Positions 1 to 7,503 of a DNA stretch of 35,736 bases are shown one piece after another. The position numbers were made by a program, and so were the translations under genes. This stretch comes from Intestinibacter sp. (GTDB lineage Bacteria; Bacillota; Clostridia; Peptostreptococcales; Peptostreptococcaceae): contig NZ_JALEXO010000132.1 of assembly GCF_022780145.1 (NCBI RefSeq), positions 1-35,736 of the forward strand. The letters are read 5' to 3'. The notes under the pieces are model-generated. The model was not told the origin of the DNA. It did no database searches and saw nothing but the letters and a program-made list of their open reading frames with translations. How positions within the stretch are numbered: position 1 is the first letter of the stretch; each line of letters starts with the position of its first letter.

Positions 1-380
1 GTTAATCCCATAGCTCTTTTTAGTTCGTCTAAACAAGCCTTTGGTAATTTTTCTATATCTCCAATAGCTGTTAATTTTACATTATTTCTATTTAATTCAT
101 CTACTTCATTTTTTAAATAAGTTTGTAATAAATTCATCAAAGTCTCTACCTCTAGAGCAGGTCTTTTCCAGTTTTCTGTAGAAAAAGTATATAGAGTTAC
201 GTATTTAATTCCTAATCTTTTGCACTCTCTAATAACAGTTCTAACAGTTTCTACACCAGCTTTGTGACCAGCTGTTCTAGGTAAAAATCTCTTTTTCGCC
301 CATCTTCCATTTCCATCCATTATGATGGCTATGTGTTTAGGCAATTTTTGCATATCTATATCAAAAAACATATTGTCCAT
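1..380 (-). CDS. uppS: Undecaprenyl diphosphate synthase, N-terminal part (cut by window edge)
   Basis: Cis-prenyltransferase that extends farnesyl diphosphate with isopentenyl diphosphate to make the C55 lipid carrier for peptidoglycan and teichoic acid. About 126 residues are visible. They include the signature region I motif HIAIIMDGNGRWAKKR, whose Asp and Gly bind the substrate diphosphate, followed by GHKAGVETVR and YTFSTENWKRP, all diagnostic for the family (UppS/IspU). The ATG at 378-380 is preceded by a GGAGAG ribosome site at a normal distance. The gene lies 33 nt after the 67-aa gene at the end of the rpsB operon. The C-terminal half lies outside the window, so intactness cannot be judged. 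Confidence 0.96.
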   Translation of the reverse strand, partial: MDNMFFDIDMQKLPKHIAIIMDGNGRWAKKRFLPRTAGHKAGVETVRTVIRECKRLGIKYVTLYTFSTENWKRPALEVETLMNLLQTYLKNEVDELNRNNVKLTAIGDIEKLPKACLDELKRAMGL

Positions 381-413
381 ATTTTATTTTCTCTCCAATA
401 CAATTTCTGACTC

Positions 414-617
414 CTATGATAAGGAGTCAGAAAAATAAGTTACAATTAATTCTATACTATTTATTTTTTGAGATATCTTTATAACTCTTGGAATTATAAG
501 CTTATCCTTGTCTTTTCTTCCTCGAATTTCTGTAATAGTATATTCAATATTTCTATCGTCAAAAAATTTTTTTACATCATCTAAATGAAGACCTAAGAGT
601 CTATTATACTCTTCCAA
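414..617 (-). CDS. Small protein of unknown function between frr and uppS
   Basis: A 67-aa protein I do not recognise with certainty. It begins with TTG two bases after the frr stop and lacks a strong ribosome site, so its translation is probably coupled to frr. It is charged and has no signal peptide or membrane segment. The arrangement GLHLDDVKKFF, a Pro-containing middle and a closing hydrophobic strand (SIELIVTYF) loosely resembles one PASTA-type domain, the fold found in cell-wall kinases and penicillin-binding proteins. That resemblance is weak and is only my inference. Its position inside a highly expressed operon and its clean reading frame support a real gene. Confidence 0.7.
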   Translation of the reverse strand: MEEYNRLLGLHLDDVKKFFDDRNIEYTITEIRGRKDKDKLIIPRVIKISQKINSIELIVTYFSDSLS

Positions 618-619
618 AA

Positions 620-1174
620 TTATACCGCCATTATGTCTTTTTCTTTTACTTCTAGTAAAGCGTCTATTTCTTTTACATATTTGTCAGTTAATTTTTGTAC
701 GTCGTTTTGACCCTTCTTTAATTCGTCTTCAGTTATTTCTCCGTCTTTTTGCATTTTTTTAAGTTTATCGTTAGCGTCTCTTCTTTCATTTCTTATTCTA
801 ACTTTGAATTCTTCAGCAGCTTTTTTAGCTTTTTTAGTTAATTCTTTTCTTCTTTCTTCAGTTAATGCAGGTACATTTAATCTTATAACGTCTCCATCAT
901 TTGTAGGATTAAGTCCTAAGTCAGAATTTCTTATTGCTTTTTCTATTTCTTTCATAGCACTTTTATCCCAAGGGTTGATAAGAAGAGTTCTTGGTTCAGG
1001 AACAGATATAGATCCTACTTGGTTTATTGGTGTTGGAGTTCCATAGTAATCTACTCTTATTTTGTCTAGCATTTGTGCGTTTGCTCTACCAGCTCTTATT
1101 GTTGAAAATTCATATTTAAGAGCTTCTATTGTCTTATCCATTTTTGTTTGTAATTTGTTTTGTAATTCTTTCAT
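620..1174 (-). CDS. frr: Ribosome recycling factor
   Basis: A 184-aa protein of normal family length that, with EF-G, splits post-termination ribosomes in the cytoplasm. The N-terminal helix carries FSTIRAGRANAQMLD and the beta domain carries YYGTPTPINQVGSISVPEPRTL, both signatures of RRF. The C-terminal two helices are lysine- and glutamate-rich and complete the tRNA-mimic shape. The ATG has AGGAGG a few bases upstream. It lies 27 nt behind pyrH, the usual bacterial order, and its stop is followed almost at once by the TTG of the 67-aa gene. Confidence 0.98.
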   Translation of the reverse strand: MKELQNKLQTKMDKTIEALKYEFSTIRAGRANAQMLDKIRVDYYGTPTPINQVGSISVPEPRTLLINPWDKSAMKEIEKAIRNSDLGLNPTNDGDVIRLNVPALTEERRKELTKKAKKAAEEFKVRIRNERRDANDKLKKMQKDGEITEDELKKGQNDVQKLTDKYVKEIDALLEVKEKDIMAV

Positions 1175-1201
1175 GTTTGTTCCTCCTAATTAATCTAATA
1201 A

Positions 1202-1906
1202 TTATTCTACAGTTGTACCTATGTTTTCACCATATACTGCTCTTAATATATTCTCCGTTGTAAGCTCAAATACCTTTATTGGAATTTTATTATCCATACA
1301 TAAAGATGTAGCTGTTGAATCCATAACCTTAAGTTCTCTTTGTATAACATCAAGATAAGTTAATTTTTCAAACATTTTTGCATCTTCATATATCTTTGGA
1401 TCTTTATCGTATACGCCATCTACGTTTTTAGCTAATAATATAACTTCTGCTTCCATTTCTGCTGCTCTTAGTGCTGCGGCTGTATCTGTTGAGAAGTATG
1501 GATTTCCAGTTCCTGACCCAAATATTACAACTCTTTCTTTTTCTAAATGTCTAACTGCTCTTCTTCTGATATAAGGTTCTGCTATTTGTCTCATTTCAAT
1601 ACCAGTTTGAACTCTAGTAGGTACGTCTATATTTTCTAAAGCAGCTTGTAATGCTAATGCATTCATTACTGTTGCTAACATTCCTATATAGTCTGCTGTA
1701 GTTCTGTCCATTCCTTCTGAAGTTCTACCTCTCCAGAAGTTTCCTCCACCTACAACTACTGCGACTTCAACGCCTATTTCTTGAACCTTTTTGATAGCTA
1801 CTGCAATTTCATTGACAACATCGTTATTTATTCCAGTACCTTTATCTCCAGCTAAAGCTTCCCCACTTAGTTTTAATAATACTCTTTTGTATTTTGGTTT
1901 ATCCAT
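1202..1906 (-). CDS. pyrH: UMP kinase
   Basis: A 234-aa amino-acid-kinase-fold enzyme that phosphorylates UMP to UDP with ATP, feeding UTP and CTP synthesis and cell-wall sugar nucleotides. Visible signatures are KLSGEALAG at the N terminus, the glycine-rich VVGGGNFWRGR, and DKDPKIYEDAKMFEKLTY near the nucleotide site. Length and motifs are normal for the hexameric bacterial enzyme. The ATG is preceded by AGGAGGATTTCT. A terminator-like hairpin lies between tsf and this gene, so its transcription from the rpsB promoter is probably reduced by attenuation, unless an internal promoter exists that I could not identify. Confidence 0.98.
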   Translation of the reverse strand: MDKPKYKRVLLKLSGEALAGDKGTGINNDVVNEIAVAIKKVQEIGVEVAVVVGGGNFWRGRTSEGMDRTTADYIGMLATVMNALALQAALENIDVPTRVQTGIEMRQIAEPYIRRRAVRHLEKERVVIFGSGTGNPYFSTDTAAALRAAEMEAEVILLAKNVDGVYDKDPKIYEDAKMFEKLTYLDVIQRELKVMDSTATSLCMDNKIPIKVFELTTENILRAVYGENIGTTVE

Positions 1907-1945
1907 AGAAATCCTCCTAACGTATATTCTTTTTTATTATTTATT

Positions 1946-1975
1946 ATAAAAAAGAGAACACGTAAGTGTTCTCTT
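1946..1975 (-). terminator. Terminator-like hairpin between tsf and pyrH
   Basis: Perfect 10-bp stem (AAGAGAACAC with GTGTTCTCTT) and a 4-nt loop, followed on the minus strand by a run of six T residues. It sits directly after the tsf stop. Because pyrH and frr follow without an obvious promoter, it probably acts as a partial terminator inside the operon. Confidence 0.8.
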
Positions 1976-1986
1976 GTGGTCGTCGA

Positions 1987-2898
1987 TTATTTAAGTTGCT
2001 TAGCAACTTCTTCTGCAAAGTTTTCTTCTCTCTTTTCTATACCTTCGCCAACTTCGAATCTTACTACTTTACCAACTTTTATATCACTACCAAGGTTTTT
2101 AGCTACTTCAGCAACTAATTTTTTTATTGTATAATCAGAATCTTTAACGAATGTTTGTTCTAATAAACAAACTTCTTTTAATTCTTTTTCTAATCTACCT
2201 TTTATCATTTTTTCTACTATGTTAGCAGGTTTTCCTTCGTTTAATGCTTGTGCAGTTAAAACTTCTGTTTCATGAGCTAAGTATTCAGCATCAACGTCGT
2301 CTCTTGATACATATTTAGGATTCATAGCAGCAACTTGCATTGCTATATCTTTTCCTAATGTTAATACTTTTTCATCTCTAGCTTCAGTTACTAATTCAAC
2401 TAAAACACCTATTTTACCAGCACCATGTATGTATCCAGCTATTTGTCCTTCTGAAGCTATAGTTTCAAATCTTCTGAAGTCTAATTTTTCTCCTATTGTA
2501 GCTATTCTGTCGTTTAATACTTCTTTTAATGCTTTTCCTTCTGGATGTTTTTCTTCTAATAAAGCTTCTATAGTTGTAGCAGTAGTATTTAATGCCATAT
2601 CAGCAGCATCAGCTACGAAAGCTTTGAAATCTTCATTTTTAGCAACGAAGTCAGTTTCTGAGTTTACTTCTACTACTGTAGCTTTTGTATTATCATCGCT
2701 TATTTTTATTGCTACTAAACCTTCAGCAGCTATTCTATCAGCTTTCTTAGCAGCTTTAGATAAACCTTTTTCTCTTAATATATCGATAGCTTTATCCATA
2801 TCTCCATCAGCTTCTACTAAAGCTTTTTTACAATCAAGCATTCCTGCTCCAGTGCTATCTCTTAATTCTTTAACCATCTTAGCAGTTACGTTAGCCAT
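1987..2898 (-). CDS. tsf: Translation elongation factor Ts
   Basis: Guanine-nucleotide exchange factor that regenerates EF-Tu-GTP. The product is 303 aa. The N-terminal UBA-like module MVKELRDSTGAGMLDCKKAL is characteristic, and the core carries ETDFVAKN, the EF-Ts signature that contacts EF-Tu. The frame is open for 17 more codons upstream, but that extension overlaps the intercistronic hairpin and is hydrophobic. The ATG at 2896-2898 (MANVTAKM) has AATAGGAGGAATT before it and matches the family N terminus, so I chose it. The gene follows rpsB, as in nearly all bacteria. Confidence 0.98.
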   Translation of the reverse strand: MANVTAKMVKELRDSTGAGMLDCKKALVEADGDMDKAIDILREKGLSKAAKKADRIAAEGLVAIKISDDNTKATVVEVNSETDFVAKNEDFKAFVADAADMALNTTATTIEALLEEKHPEGKALKEVLNDRIATIGEKLDFRRFETIASEGQIAGYIHGAGKIGVLVELVTEARDEKVLTLGKDIAMQVAAMNPKYVSRDDVDAEYLAHETEVLTAQALNEGKPANIVEKMIKGRLEKELKEVCLLEQTFVKDSDYTIKKLVAEVAKNLGSDIKVGKVVRFEVGEGIEKREENFAEEVAKQLK

Positions 2899-2920
2899 AA
2901 TTATAATTCCTCCTATTATT

Positions 2921-2949
2921 TTAAAAATGGCAAGGAGAAACCTTACCAT
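2921..2949 (-). terminator. Attenuator-like hairpin upstream of tsf
   Basis: Nine-bp stem with one G-U pair (ATGGTAAGG with CCTTGCCAT) and a 5-nt loop, followed on the minus strand by TTTTTAAAA. It lies between rpsB and the tsf ribosome site, so it is probably a weak internal terminator or an mRNA 3'-end stabiliser that sets the S2 to EF-Ts ratio. Confidence 0.6.
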
Positions 2950-2966
2950 TCAGTTTTATCATAGTT

Positions 2967-2996
2967 GAGAAATTGTATTTATAAATACAATTTCTC
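2967..2996. repeat. Perfect 30-bp palindrome between rpsB and tsf
   Basis: Two perfectly complementary 15-bp arms meet with no spacer. As RNA it would fold into a hairpin of about 13 bp. No T-run follows it, so it is not an intrinsic terminator alone. It precedes the attenuator hairpin at 2921-2949 and may block 3'-5' exonucleases or mark an RNA-processing site. Confidence 0.75.
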
Positions 2997-3030
2997 TTAA
3001 TTTCAAAGTTAAATAAAATTACTTAAAAGA

Positions 3031-3759
3031 TTATTCTTGTACTTCTTCTACTTCTTCTTCAGCAACTTCTTCTTCTGCACCTTGTCTTCCTTCGATTATT
3101 GCAGTAGCCATTGCTCCAGTTATTAATTTTACAGCTCTTATAGCATCGTCATTACCTGGGATTGGGTAATCTAATTCATCTGGGTCACAGTTAGTGTCAA
3201 CTATACCAACTACTGGTATACCTAATCTAGCTGCTTCTTGTATAGCTATATTTTCTTTTCTTGGGTCAACTACAAATATAGCACCTGGTAATTCAGGCAT
3301 ATCTTTTATACCGTTTAAGTTCTTTTGTAATTTTTCTTTTAAAGCATTTAATTTTATAACTTCTTTTTTAGGAAGAACATCAAAAGTTCCATCTTCTTCC
3401 ATTTTTTCTAATTCTCTTAATTTTTTGATTCTAGTTTGGATAGTTTTGTAGTTAGTTAACATACCACCTAACCATCTTTCGTTTACGTAGAACATACCGC
3501 ATCTTTCAGCTTCTTCTTTTATAGCTTCTTGAGCTTGTTTTTTAGTTCCTACGAATAAAACTGGTTTTCCACTTTCAGCTACTTCTTTCATGAAGTTGTA
3601 AGCTTCTTCGATTTTTTTAACTGTTTTTTGTAAATCTATTATATAGATTCCGTTTCTTTCTGTGAAGATGTATTTAGCCATTTTAGGGTTCCATCTTCTT
3701 GTTTGATGTCCGAAGTGAACACCAGCTTCTAATAATTGTTTCATTGATATTACTGCCAT
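3031..3759 (-). CDS. rpsB: 30S ribosomal protein S2
   Basis: A 242-aa small-subunit protein needed for S1 docking and initiation. Signatures include LLEAGVHFGHQTRRWNPKM at the N terminus, FVGTKKQAQE, RWLGGMLTNYKTI, and PVVGIVDTNCDPDELDYPIPGNDDA near the C terminus. The tail is rich in Glu and Val (roughly residues 226-242), typical of Clostridia. An AGGAGGT site precedes the ATG. It is the first gene of the operon and has a promoter and about 110 nt of structured leader upstream. Confidence 0.99.
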   Translation of the reverse strand: MAVISMKQLLEAGVHFGHQTRRWNPKMAKYIFTERNGIYIIDLQKTVKKIEEAYNFMKEVAESGKPVLFVGTKKQAQEAIKEEAERCGMFYVNERWLGGMLTNYKTIQTRIKKLRELEKMEEDGTFDVLPKKEVIKLNALKEKLQKNLNGIKDMPELPGAIFVVDPRKENIAIQEAARLGIPVVGIVDTNCDPDELDYPIPGNDDAIRAVKLITGAMATAIIEGRQGAEEEVAEEEVEEVQE

Positions 3760-3767
3760 TTTTACCT

Positions 3768-3871
3768 CCTGGTTTTATACCTCCGAAATGTTCAACTCCC
3801 TAATCGACCATCGCTGGCACCTTTTAAGGATCCCATTTTCGTGTGTATTTTTTTATTTTTTATTTTTTCAC
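3768..3871 (-). promoter_or_regulatory. Structured 5' leader of rpsB, possible autoregulatory r-protein leader
   Basis: The transcript predicted from the promoter at 3879-3907 has about 110 nt before the rpsB ATG. Positions 3775-3840 are markedly richer in G+C than the surrounding DNA and contain short complementary blocks (GGATCC, CCTTAAAAGG) and a second purine-rich GGAGGT about 16 nt upstream of the real ribosome site. S2 autoregulation through its leader is known in other bacteria. Assigning this leader to that type is inference from position and composition. Confidence 0.5.
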
Positions 3872-3878
3872 CTTTTGT

Positions 3879-3907
3879 AGTATATCATAGGAAAAAACAA
3901 ATTTCAA
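3879..3907 (-). promoter_or_regulatory. Sigma-A promoter of the rpsB operon
   Basis: On the minus strand, -35 TTGAAA (3902-3907) and -10 TATACT (3879-3884) are separated by exactly 17 bp, close to the housekeeping consensus. The start of transcription would be near 3872. Confidence 0.85.
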
Positions 3908-3999
3908 TAATTTTAATTCAATATATTTTTATTATTTATATTTCAACTTCAAATTGAGTTATGCAGCTACAAAATTGATTTAAAATTTATACTTTACAA

Positions 4000-5202
4000 T
4001 TATTTCTTATTGAAAAACATCTTCAATTTTGTTTTAAAAGAAGCATTATCTAAATTATTTTCGCTGACTATATCTATTTTACCCAATTCGTTTCCACTAG
4101 AGTCGTAGTATTTTATAATACCTAAGATATCTCCTTTTTTTACGGGATATGTTATTTCTTTTATGGTTATTTGACTTTTTATATCCTCATCTTCTCTACA
4201 TATTATATATAAGTCCTGACCTGATTTTAAACATACCTCTAGTTCATCTATTCCATATATATACTTTTTACCTATTAGCTCGTCTTTTTTGACAATGCTT
4301 TTTGTAGCAAAATTCTCCTTGCCGTATTTCAACATAGATAGCGAAGCTTTTGTCCTCTTGTCCTTATGGTTGGTTCCTAACACAACTCCTATTAATCTAT
4401 TGTCTATATCGTTTTTGTTTTTGCCTTTATACACCTTCATAGAAAAGCATAGACAGTAGCCAGCATTTCCAGTATACCCTGTTTTTACTCCATCGACATC
4501 TGGTATTAATTGGAGCAATACATTTGTATTGTTTTTACAAAAGTTTCTCTCTGGATATGAATAAATCTGCTTATCCGTTATAGATGTAACCTGCTTTTCA
4601 TAATTATCAAACATATACTTAGCCAATATAGATATATCCCTCGGTGTAGATATGTTTTCCATAGGTGGTATTTTTGGATCTTTTAAGCTATAAATAGGAA
4701 GACCATTCGGGTTTACAAAAGTGGTATTTTTCATTCCTAGCTCTTTTGTCCTTTTATTCATAATCTGTACAAAATTATCTACACTACCTCCTATATATTT
4801 GGCGATAGCTACAGCTGCATCATTTCCAGATACAATCATCAGACCGTTCATAAGCTCTATTAAGGGTACCTTCTCTCCTTCCTTTAGCTTATAAGAAGAT
4901 CCTCTAACTTTTGCAGCTTCTTTATCTATTTCTACTAAATCATCTTCTTTGACCTTGCCATTTTCAATTGATTCTATAGCTATTAAAAATGTCATCATCT
5001 TACTCAAACTAGCTAATGGCATCTTTTTATCTGGATTTTTTTGATATAGAGTCCTATTTGTAAGCTGGTCTATCAATATGGATCCCTTTGAATAAATATC
5101 GACATCGTTGCAATCTATATTGTCATAAGCTAGACAAATATTAAATGTAAAAATATTTAAAATCATAGATACCAATAATATTTTTGAAATAAAACTTTTC
5201 AA
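4000..5202 (-). CDS. D-alanyl-D-alanine carboxypeptidase (serine-type, S11/PBP5 family)
   Basis: Extracytoplasmic, membrane-attached penicillin-binding protein that removes the terminal D-Ala from peptidoglycan stem peptides, limiting cross-linking. All three catalytic motifs are present: SxxK (S65-L-S-K68), SGN (125-127) and KTG (240-242). A signal peptide (KSF..., then a hydrophobic stretch ending CLAYD) covers about residues 1-26. The C-terminal beta-rich domain (about 290-380) matches PBP5_C. A GTG three codons upstream is also open, but GGGAAGG is 7 nt before the TTG at 5200-5202 and too close to the GTG, so I prefer TTG (400 aa). It is DacF/DacA-like, but the paralogue is not decidable. 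Confidence 0.92.
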   Translation of the reverse strand: MKSFISKILLVSMILNIFTFNICLAYDNIDCNDVDIYSKGSILIDQLTNRTLYQKNPDKKMPLASLSKMMTFLIAIESIENGKVKEDDLVEIDKEAAKVRGSSYKLKEGEKVPLIELMNGLMIVSGNDAAVAIAKYIGGSVDNFVQIMNKRTKELGMKNTTFVNPNGLPIYSLKDPKIPPMENISTPRDISILAKYMFDNYEKQVTSITDKQIYSYPERNFCKNNTNVLLQLIPDVDGVKTGYTGNAGYCLCFSMKVYKGKNKNDIDNRLIGVVLGTNHKDKRTKASLSMLKYGKENFATKSIVKKDELIGKKYIYGIDELEVCLKSGQDLYIICREDEDIKSQITIKEITYPVKKGDILGIIKYYDSSGNELGKIDIVSENNLDNASFKTKLKMFFNKK

Positions 5203-5281
5203 AGCTGTCACCTTCCCAGTAATAATGAATACGCTCTTATTTTTTCACAAGGAAGAAATTTTAAAGCTAGCAATTATTAAC

Positions 5282-6334
5282 TTATCTAAACATTCTCTTT
5301 ATTATAAGTGCTGCCCATGTACTCTGCACAGTAATTCCAATGAAAACCTCTACACAAACTAAAATCTTGCCTATAATTCCATTTATAGCCATATCTCCAA
5401 ATCCAACAGTAGAAAAAGTCACAAGAGAAAAATACCAAAACTCTATATATAGCTTTAACACATCTAATACCGAATAAGACTTCATATTTTCAAATTCAAA
5501 TCTCACAATATCTCCTGATGAATTAGTAACACCTATCAGCATATACAAAATCGCAAATACACTTATTATCGATATGATATAAAAAAATAGCTTGCTGAGA
5601 TGCTCTCCATATCCCATAAATTCTCGAGCTATATAATTTAGTATTTTAGATAGTAAATACTCAGAGTAATTTCTAAAATCTTTTCTATTGATAGTATTAT
5701 TGCTGTATTTTCTCTCGTAGTAGTTATAATATCCTATATTTTTAGTATCGTGAATTCGCTCAGCCTGTATCTGAGCTATAGTATAATTGATTTTGCCTAT
5801 ATAGCTATTTTGGATATCGTATTGGCAATCCCTCAATATGAATTTGCTCTCTTTAGAAAATACTATACCGTCTAACCTAGGGAAATTAATATTTCCAATT
5901 AATTCAAAGCTTTGACCATTTATACTTGTATGCTTAAATATCTTTTGGTCTATTATCTGTTGATTAAAATAATTTTTTTTAATAATTAAATCGTCATTAA
6001 ATTCAGAATTAGAAAACAACACCTGATCTAAAAATCTGCAGTTTAATACTTCGACCTTTTTTTTAAACGCAAAATCCGAAAAATCAGCCTTTTTATAGAA
6101 AATACACTCTTCAAACCTCAAATAATTGTAATCGTAGTCTACTAAATCCTTAACGACAAAGTCCTCCTCGAATAAAAAACCTACGAAATTCGCTATCCTC
6201 TCCTTTTTTAAATAATGTTTAAAGAGTATTTTCTCCCTTTTAGTTTTATTTTTCTTATGAAAAACACAAACTTCTCCAGATCTTATATATCTACTGCAAA
6301 CTTTATCGCCTTTAGATTTCCAGTTACAATTCAT
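5282..6334 (-). CDS. Two-TM potassium channel with Cys-rich and pentapeptide-like N terminus
   Basis: A 350-aa membrane protein. The C terminus is an ion-channel pore of the Ion_trans_2 type: TM1 about 243-262, a pore helix, the selectivity filter TVGFGD at 309-314, then TM2 about 319-341. The cytoplasmic N terminus starts with Cys3, Cys13, Cys22 and His25, a likely metal site, followed by imperfect pentapeptide-like stretches (DFSDFAF, CRFLDQVLFSNSEF) at about 75-130. K+ conduction is well supported by the filter, while gating by the N-terminal module is inference. The frame stays open 20 codons further upstream. I chose the ATG at 6332-6334 because AGAGGG lies 10 nt before it and the protein then begins at the Cys cluster. 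Confidence 0.85.
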   Translation of the reverse strand: MNCNWKSKGDKVCSRYIRSGEVCVFHKKNKTKREKILFKHYLKKERIANFVGFLFEEDFVVKDLVDYDYNYLRFEECIFYKKADFSDFAFKKKVEVLNCRFLDQVLFSNSEFNDDLIIKKNYFNQQIIDQKIFKHTSINGQSFELIGNINFPRLDGIVFSKESKFILRDCQYDIQNSYIGKINYTIAQIQAERIHDTKNIGYYNYYERKYSNNTINRKDFRNYSEYLLSKILNYIAREFMGYGEHLSKLFFYIISIISVFAILYMLIGVTNSSGDIVRFEFENMKSYSVLDVLKLYIEFWYFSLVTFSTVGFGDMAINGIIGKILVCVEVFIGITVQSTWAALIIKRMFR

Positions 6335-6454
6335 AAAATTTAGACCCTCTTTAATACTACACCACAAAAAAAAGAATATCTTTATAAAGATCACAGCCTC
6401 AATACTATTTCTTTATAAAAATATTCTCTCCAATTTATCACATTTTATTCATTA

Positions 6455-6799
6455 TTAGAAATTCATAACACATAAATATTTCATAAAAAGCTCTTTATAC
6501 TCTTCATAGTAAGTGCTTCTATCGTTAAATATTATGGCCAAATTAAAAATAATATCTCTATCCTTTAAATCCTTTAGATGCTCTCCATCTGCTTTTATAT
6601 CGTAAATAGCTCTTCCAAAATTATCTTTTCCACTTTCGTAGACTACTGCATTATAAATTCTATTTCCATGTTTTTTTATAAAATCAATCGTTTCATCCAC
6701 ATGTAACAACAATCTAAAATCCTTATCCTCGTTATCTAATATCTCAAACCCTGCGATATTTTTTTTAGAATACAAAAAAGTTTTATTTATATAATACAT
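6455..6799 (-). CDS. Unknown 114-aa protein, last gene of the VWA-MoxR operon
   Basis: I do not recognise this protein. It is acidic, soluble in appearance, without signal peptide or membrane segment, and has an alternating beta/alpha pattern (FRLLLHVDETIDFIKKHG, RIYNAVVYESG). A strong AGGGAGG ribosome site precedes the ATG. It starts 22 nt after the 226-aa gene and ends the co-directional group that begins with the VWA protein at 10761. Its function is likely tied to that system, by context only. Confidence 0.75.
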   Translation of the reverse strand: MYYINKTFLYSKKNIAGFEILDNEDKDFRLLLHVDETIDFIKKHGNRIYNAVVYESGKDNFGRAIYDIKADGEHLKDLKDRDIIFNLAIIFNDRSTYYEEYKELFMKYLCVMNF

Positions 6800-6821
6800 A
6801 AAATTCCTCCCTATCTCAATT

Positions 6822-7502
6822 TTAAAGGCTATTTATCAAAGATAATTTTTTAAGTATTTTTGAATATCTATCGTCTAATATATCTATATAATTGTTGTCT
6901 TCATCTAATATATACATTATTTTTTCCTGTGCATTAGATGTTGTAAATACTGCATATTTTTTACCTTTTACCTTTACGTTAAAAATAGTGGAATTAAAAA
7001 ATCTCATCTTTCCCTTTCTCATAAGGTCATTAAACTCATTTGTAAGAGAATTATTGACAACATTTCTTATAAATGTTTTAGGATCTTTGTCGTATATATT
7101 TATGAGCTTTTTAAATTTTTCTGTAGACTCAGAAAAGCTATCTATATTTATTATCACCTTATCCTTAGTAAAATGGAAATAACTATTATAATCCACCATT
7201 CCCAAGCTCACATATGTATCCTCTGTTATATTTTCTAAAAGATAATTTATCTTATCGCTTTTAGTATTTAAGTTTATTAAGTAATTTAGAAAAAAGTTTA
7301 TATAATACTCATCTTCATATAAAACTATATTTTTAGGAGCATAAATGACTTTATAAGAAACAGAATTAAGCTCATGAGTACTGTATGTAGAAAATTTATG
7401 CTTTTCATCTATAGGCATTTTTACTTCAACCAATATGTTTTTCTCTTTTAATTGTTCAATTCTTTCATATATTCTATTAATTAAACTATCTGTATTAACC
7501 AT
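6822..7502 (-). CDS. Unknown 226-aa protein of the VWA-MoxR operon
   Basis: Unrecognised cytoplasmic protein. It starts one base after the stop of the 296-aa gene, so the two are translationally linked and probably partners. The N terminus has an amphipathic helix (IYERIEQLKEKNILVEV). The remainder alternates strands and helices with many Lys, Asp and Asn, and there is no recognisable catalytic motif. No membrane segment is seen. A role in the AAA+/VWA machine, such as substrate or adaptor, is inference. Confidence 0.8.
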   Translation of the reverse strand: MVNTDSLINRIYERIEQLKEKNILVEVKMPIDEKHKFSTYSTHELNSVSYKVIYAPKNIVLYEDEYYINFFLNYLINLNTKSDKINYLLENITEDTYVSLGMVDYNSYFHFTKDKVIINIDSFSESTEKFKKLINIYDKDPKTFIRNVVNNSLTNEFNDLMRKGKMRFFNSTIFNVKVKGKKYAVFTTSNAQEKIMYILDEDNNYIDILDDRYSKILKKLSLINSL

Positions 7503-7503
7503 T

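Noticed and set aside
1987..2949. Longer tsf product with a hydrophobic N-terminal extension
   Set aside because: The extension is encoded by the attenuator hairpin and ribosome site, and the family start MANVTAKM has a strong AGGAGG before it.
2429..2968. Long plus-strand open frame opposite tsf
   Set aside because: It is antisense to a certain gene, its composition mirrors codon bias of tsf, and no ribosome site or family match is seen. The same applies to other opposite-strand frames such as 8459-8950, 4-300 bp frames within rpsB and frames within the hydroxylase genes.
4000..5280. Sporulation (sigma-F) promoter before the D,D-carboxypeptidase
   Set aside because: No convincing sigma-F -35/-10 pair is present, and only a weak sigma-A-like pair (TTGTGA, CATTAT) was seen, so neither is listed.
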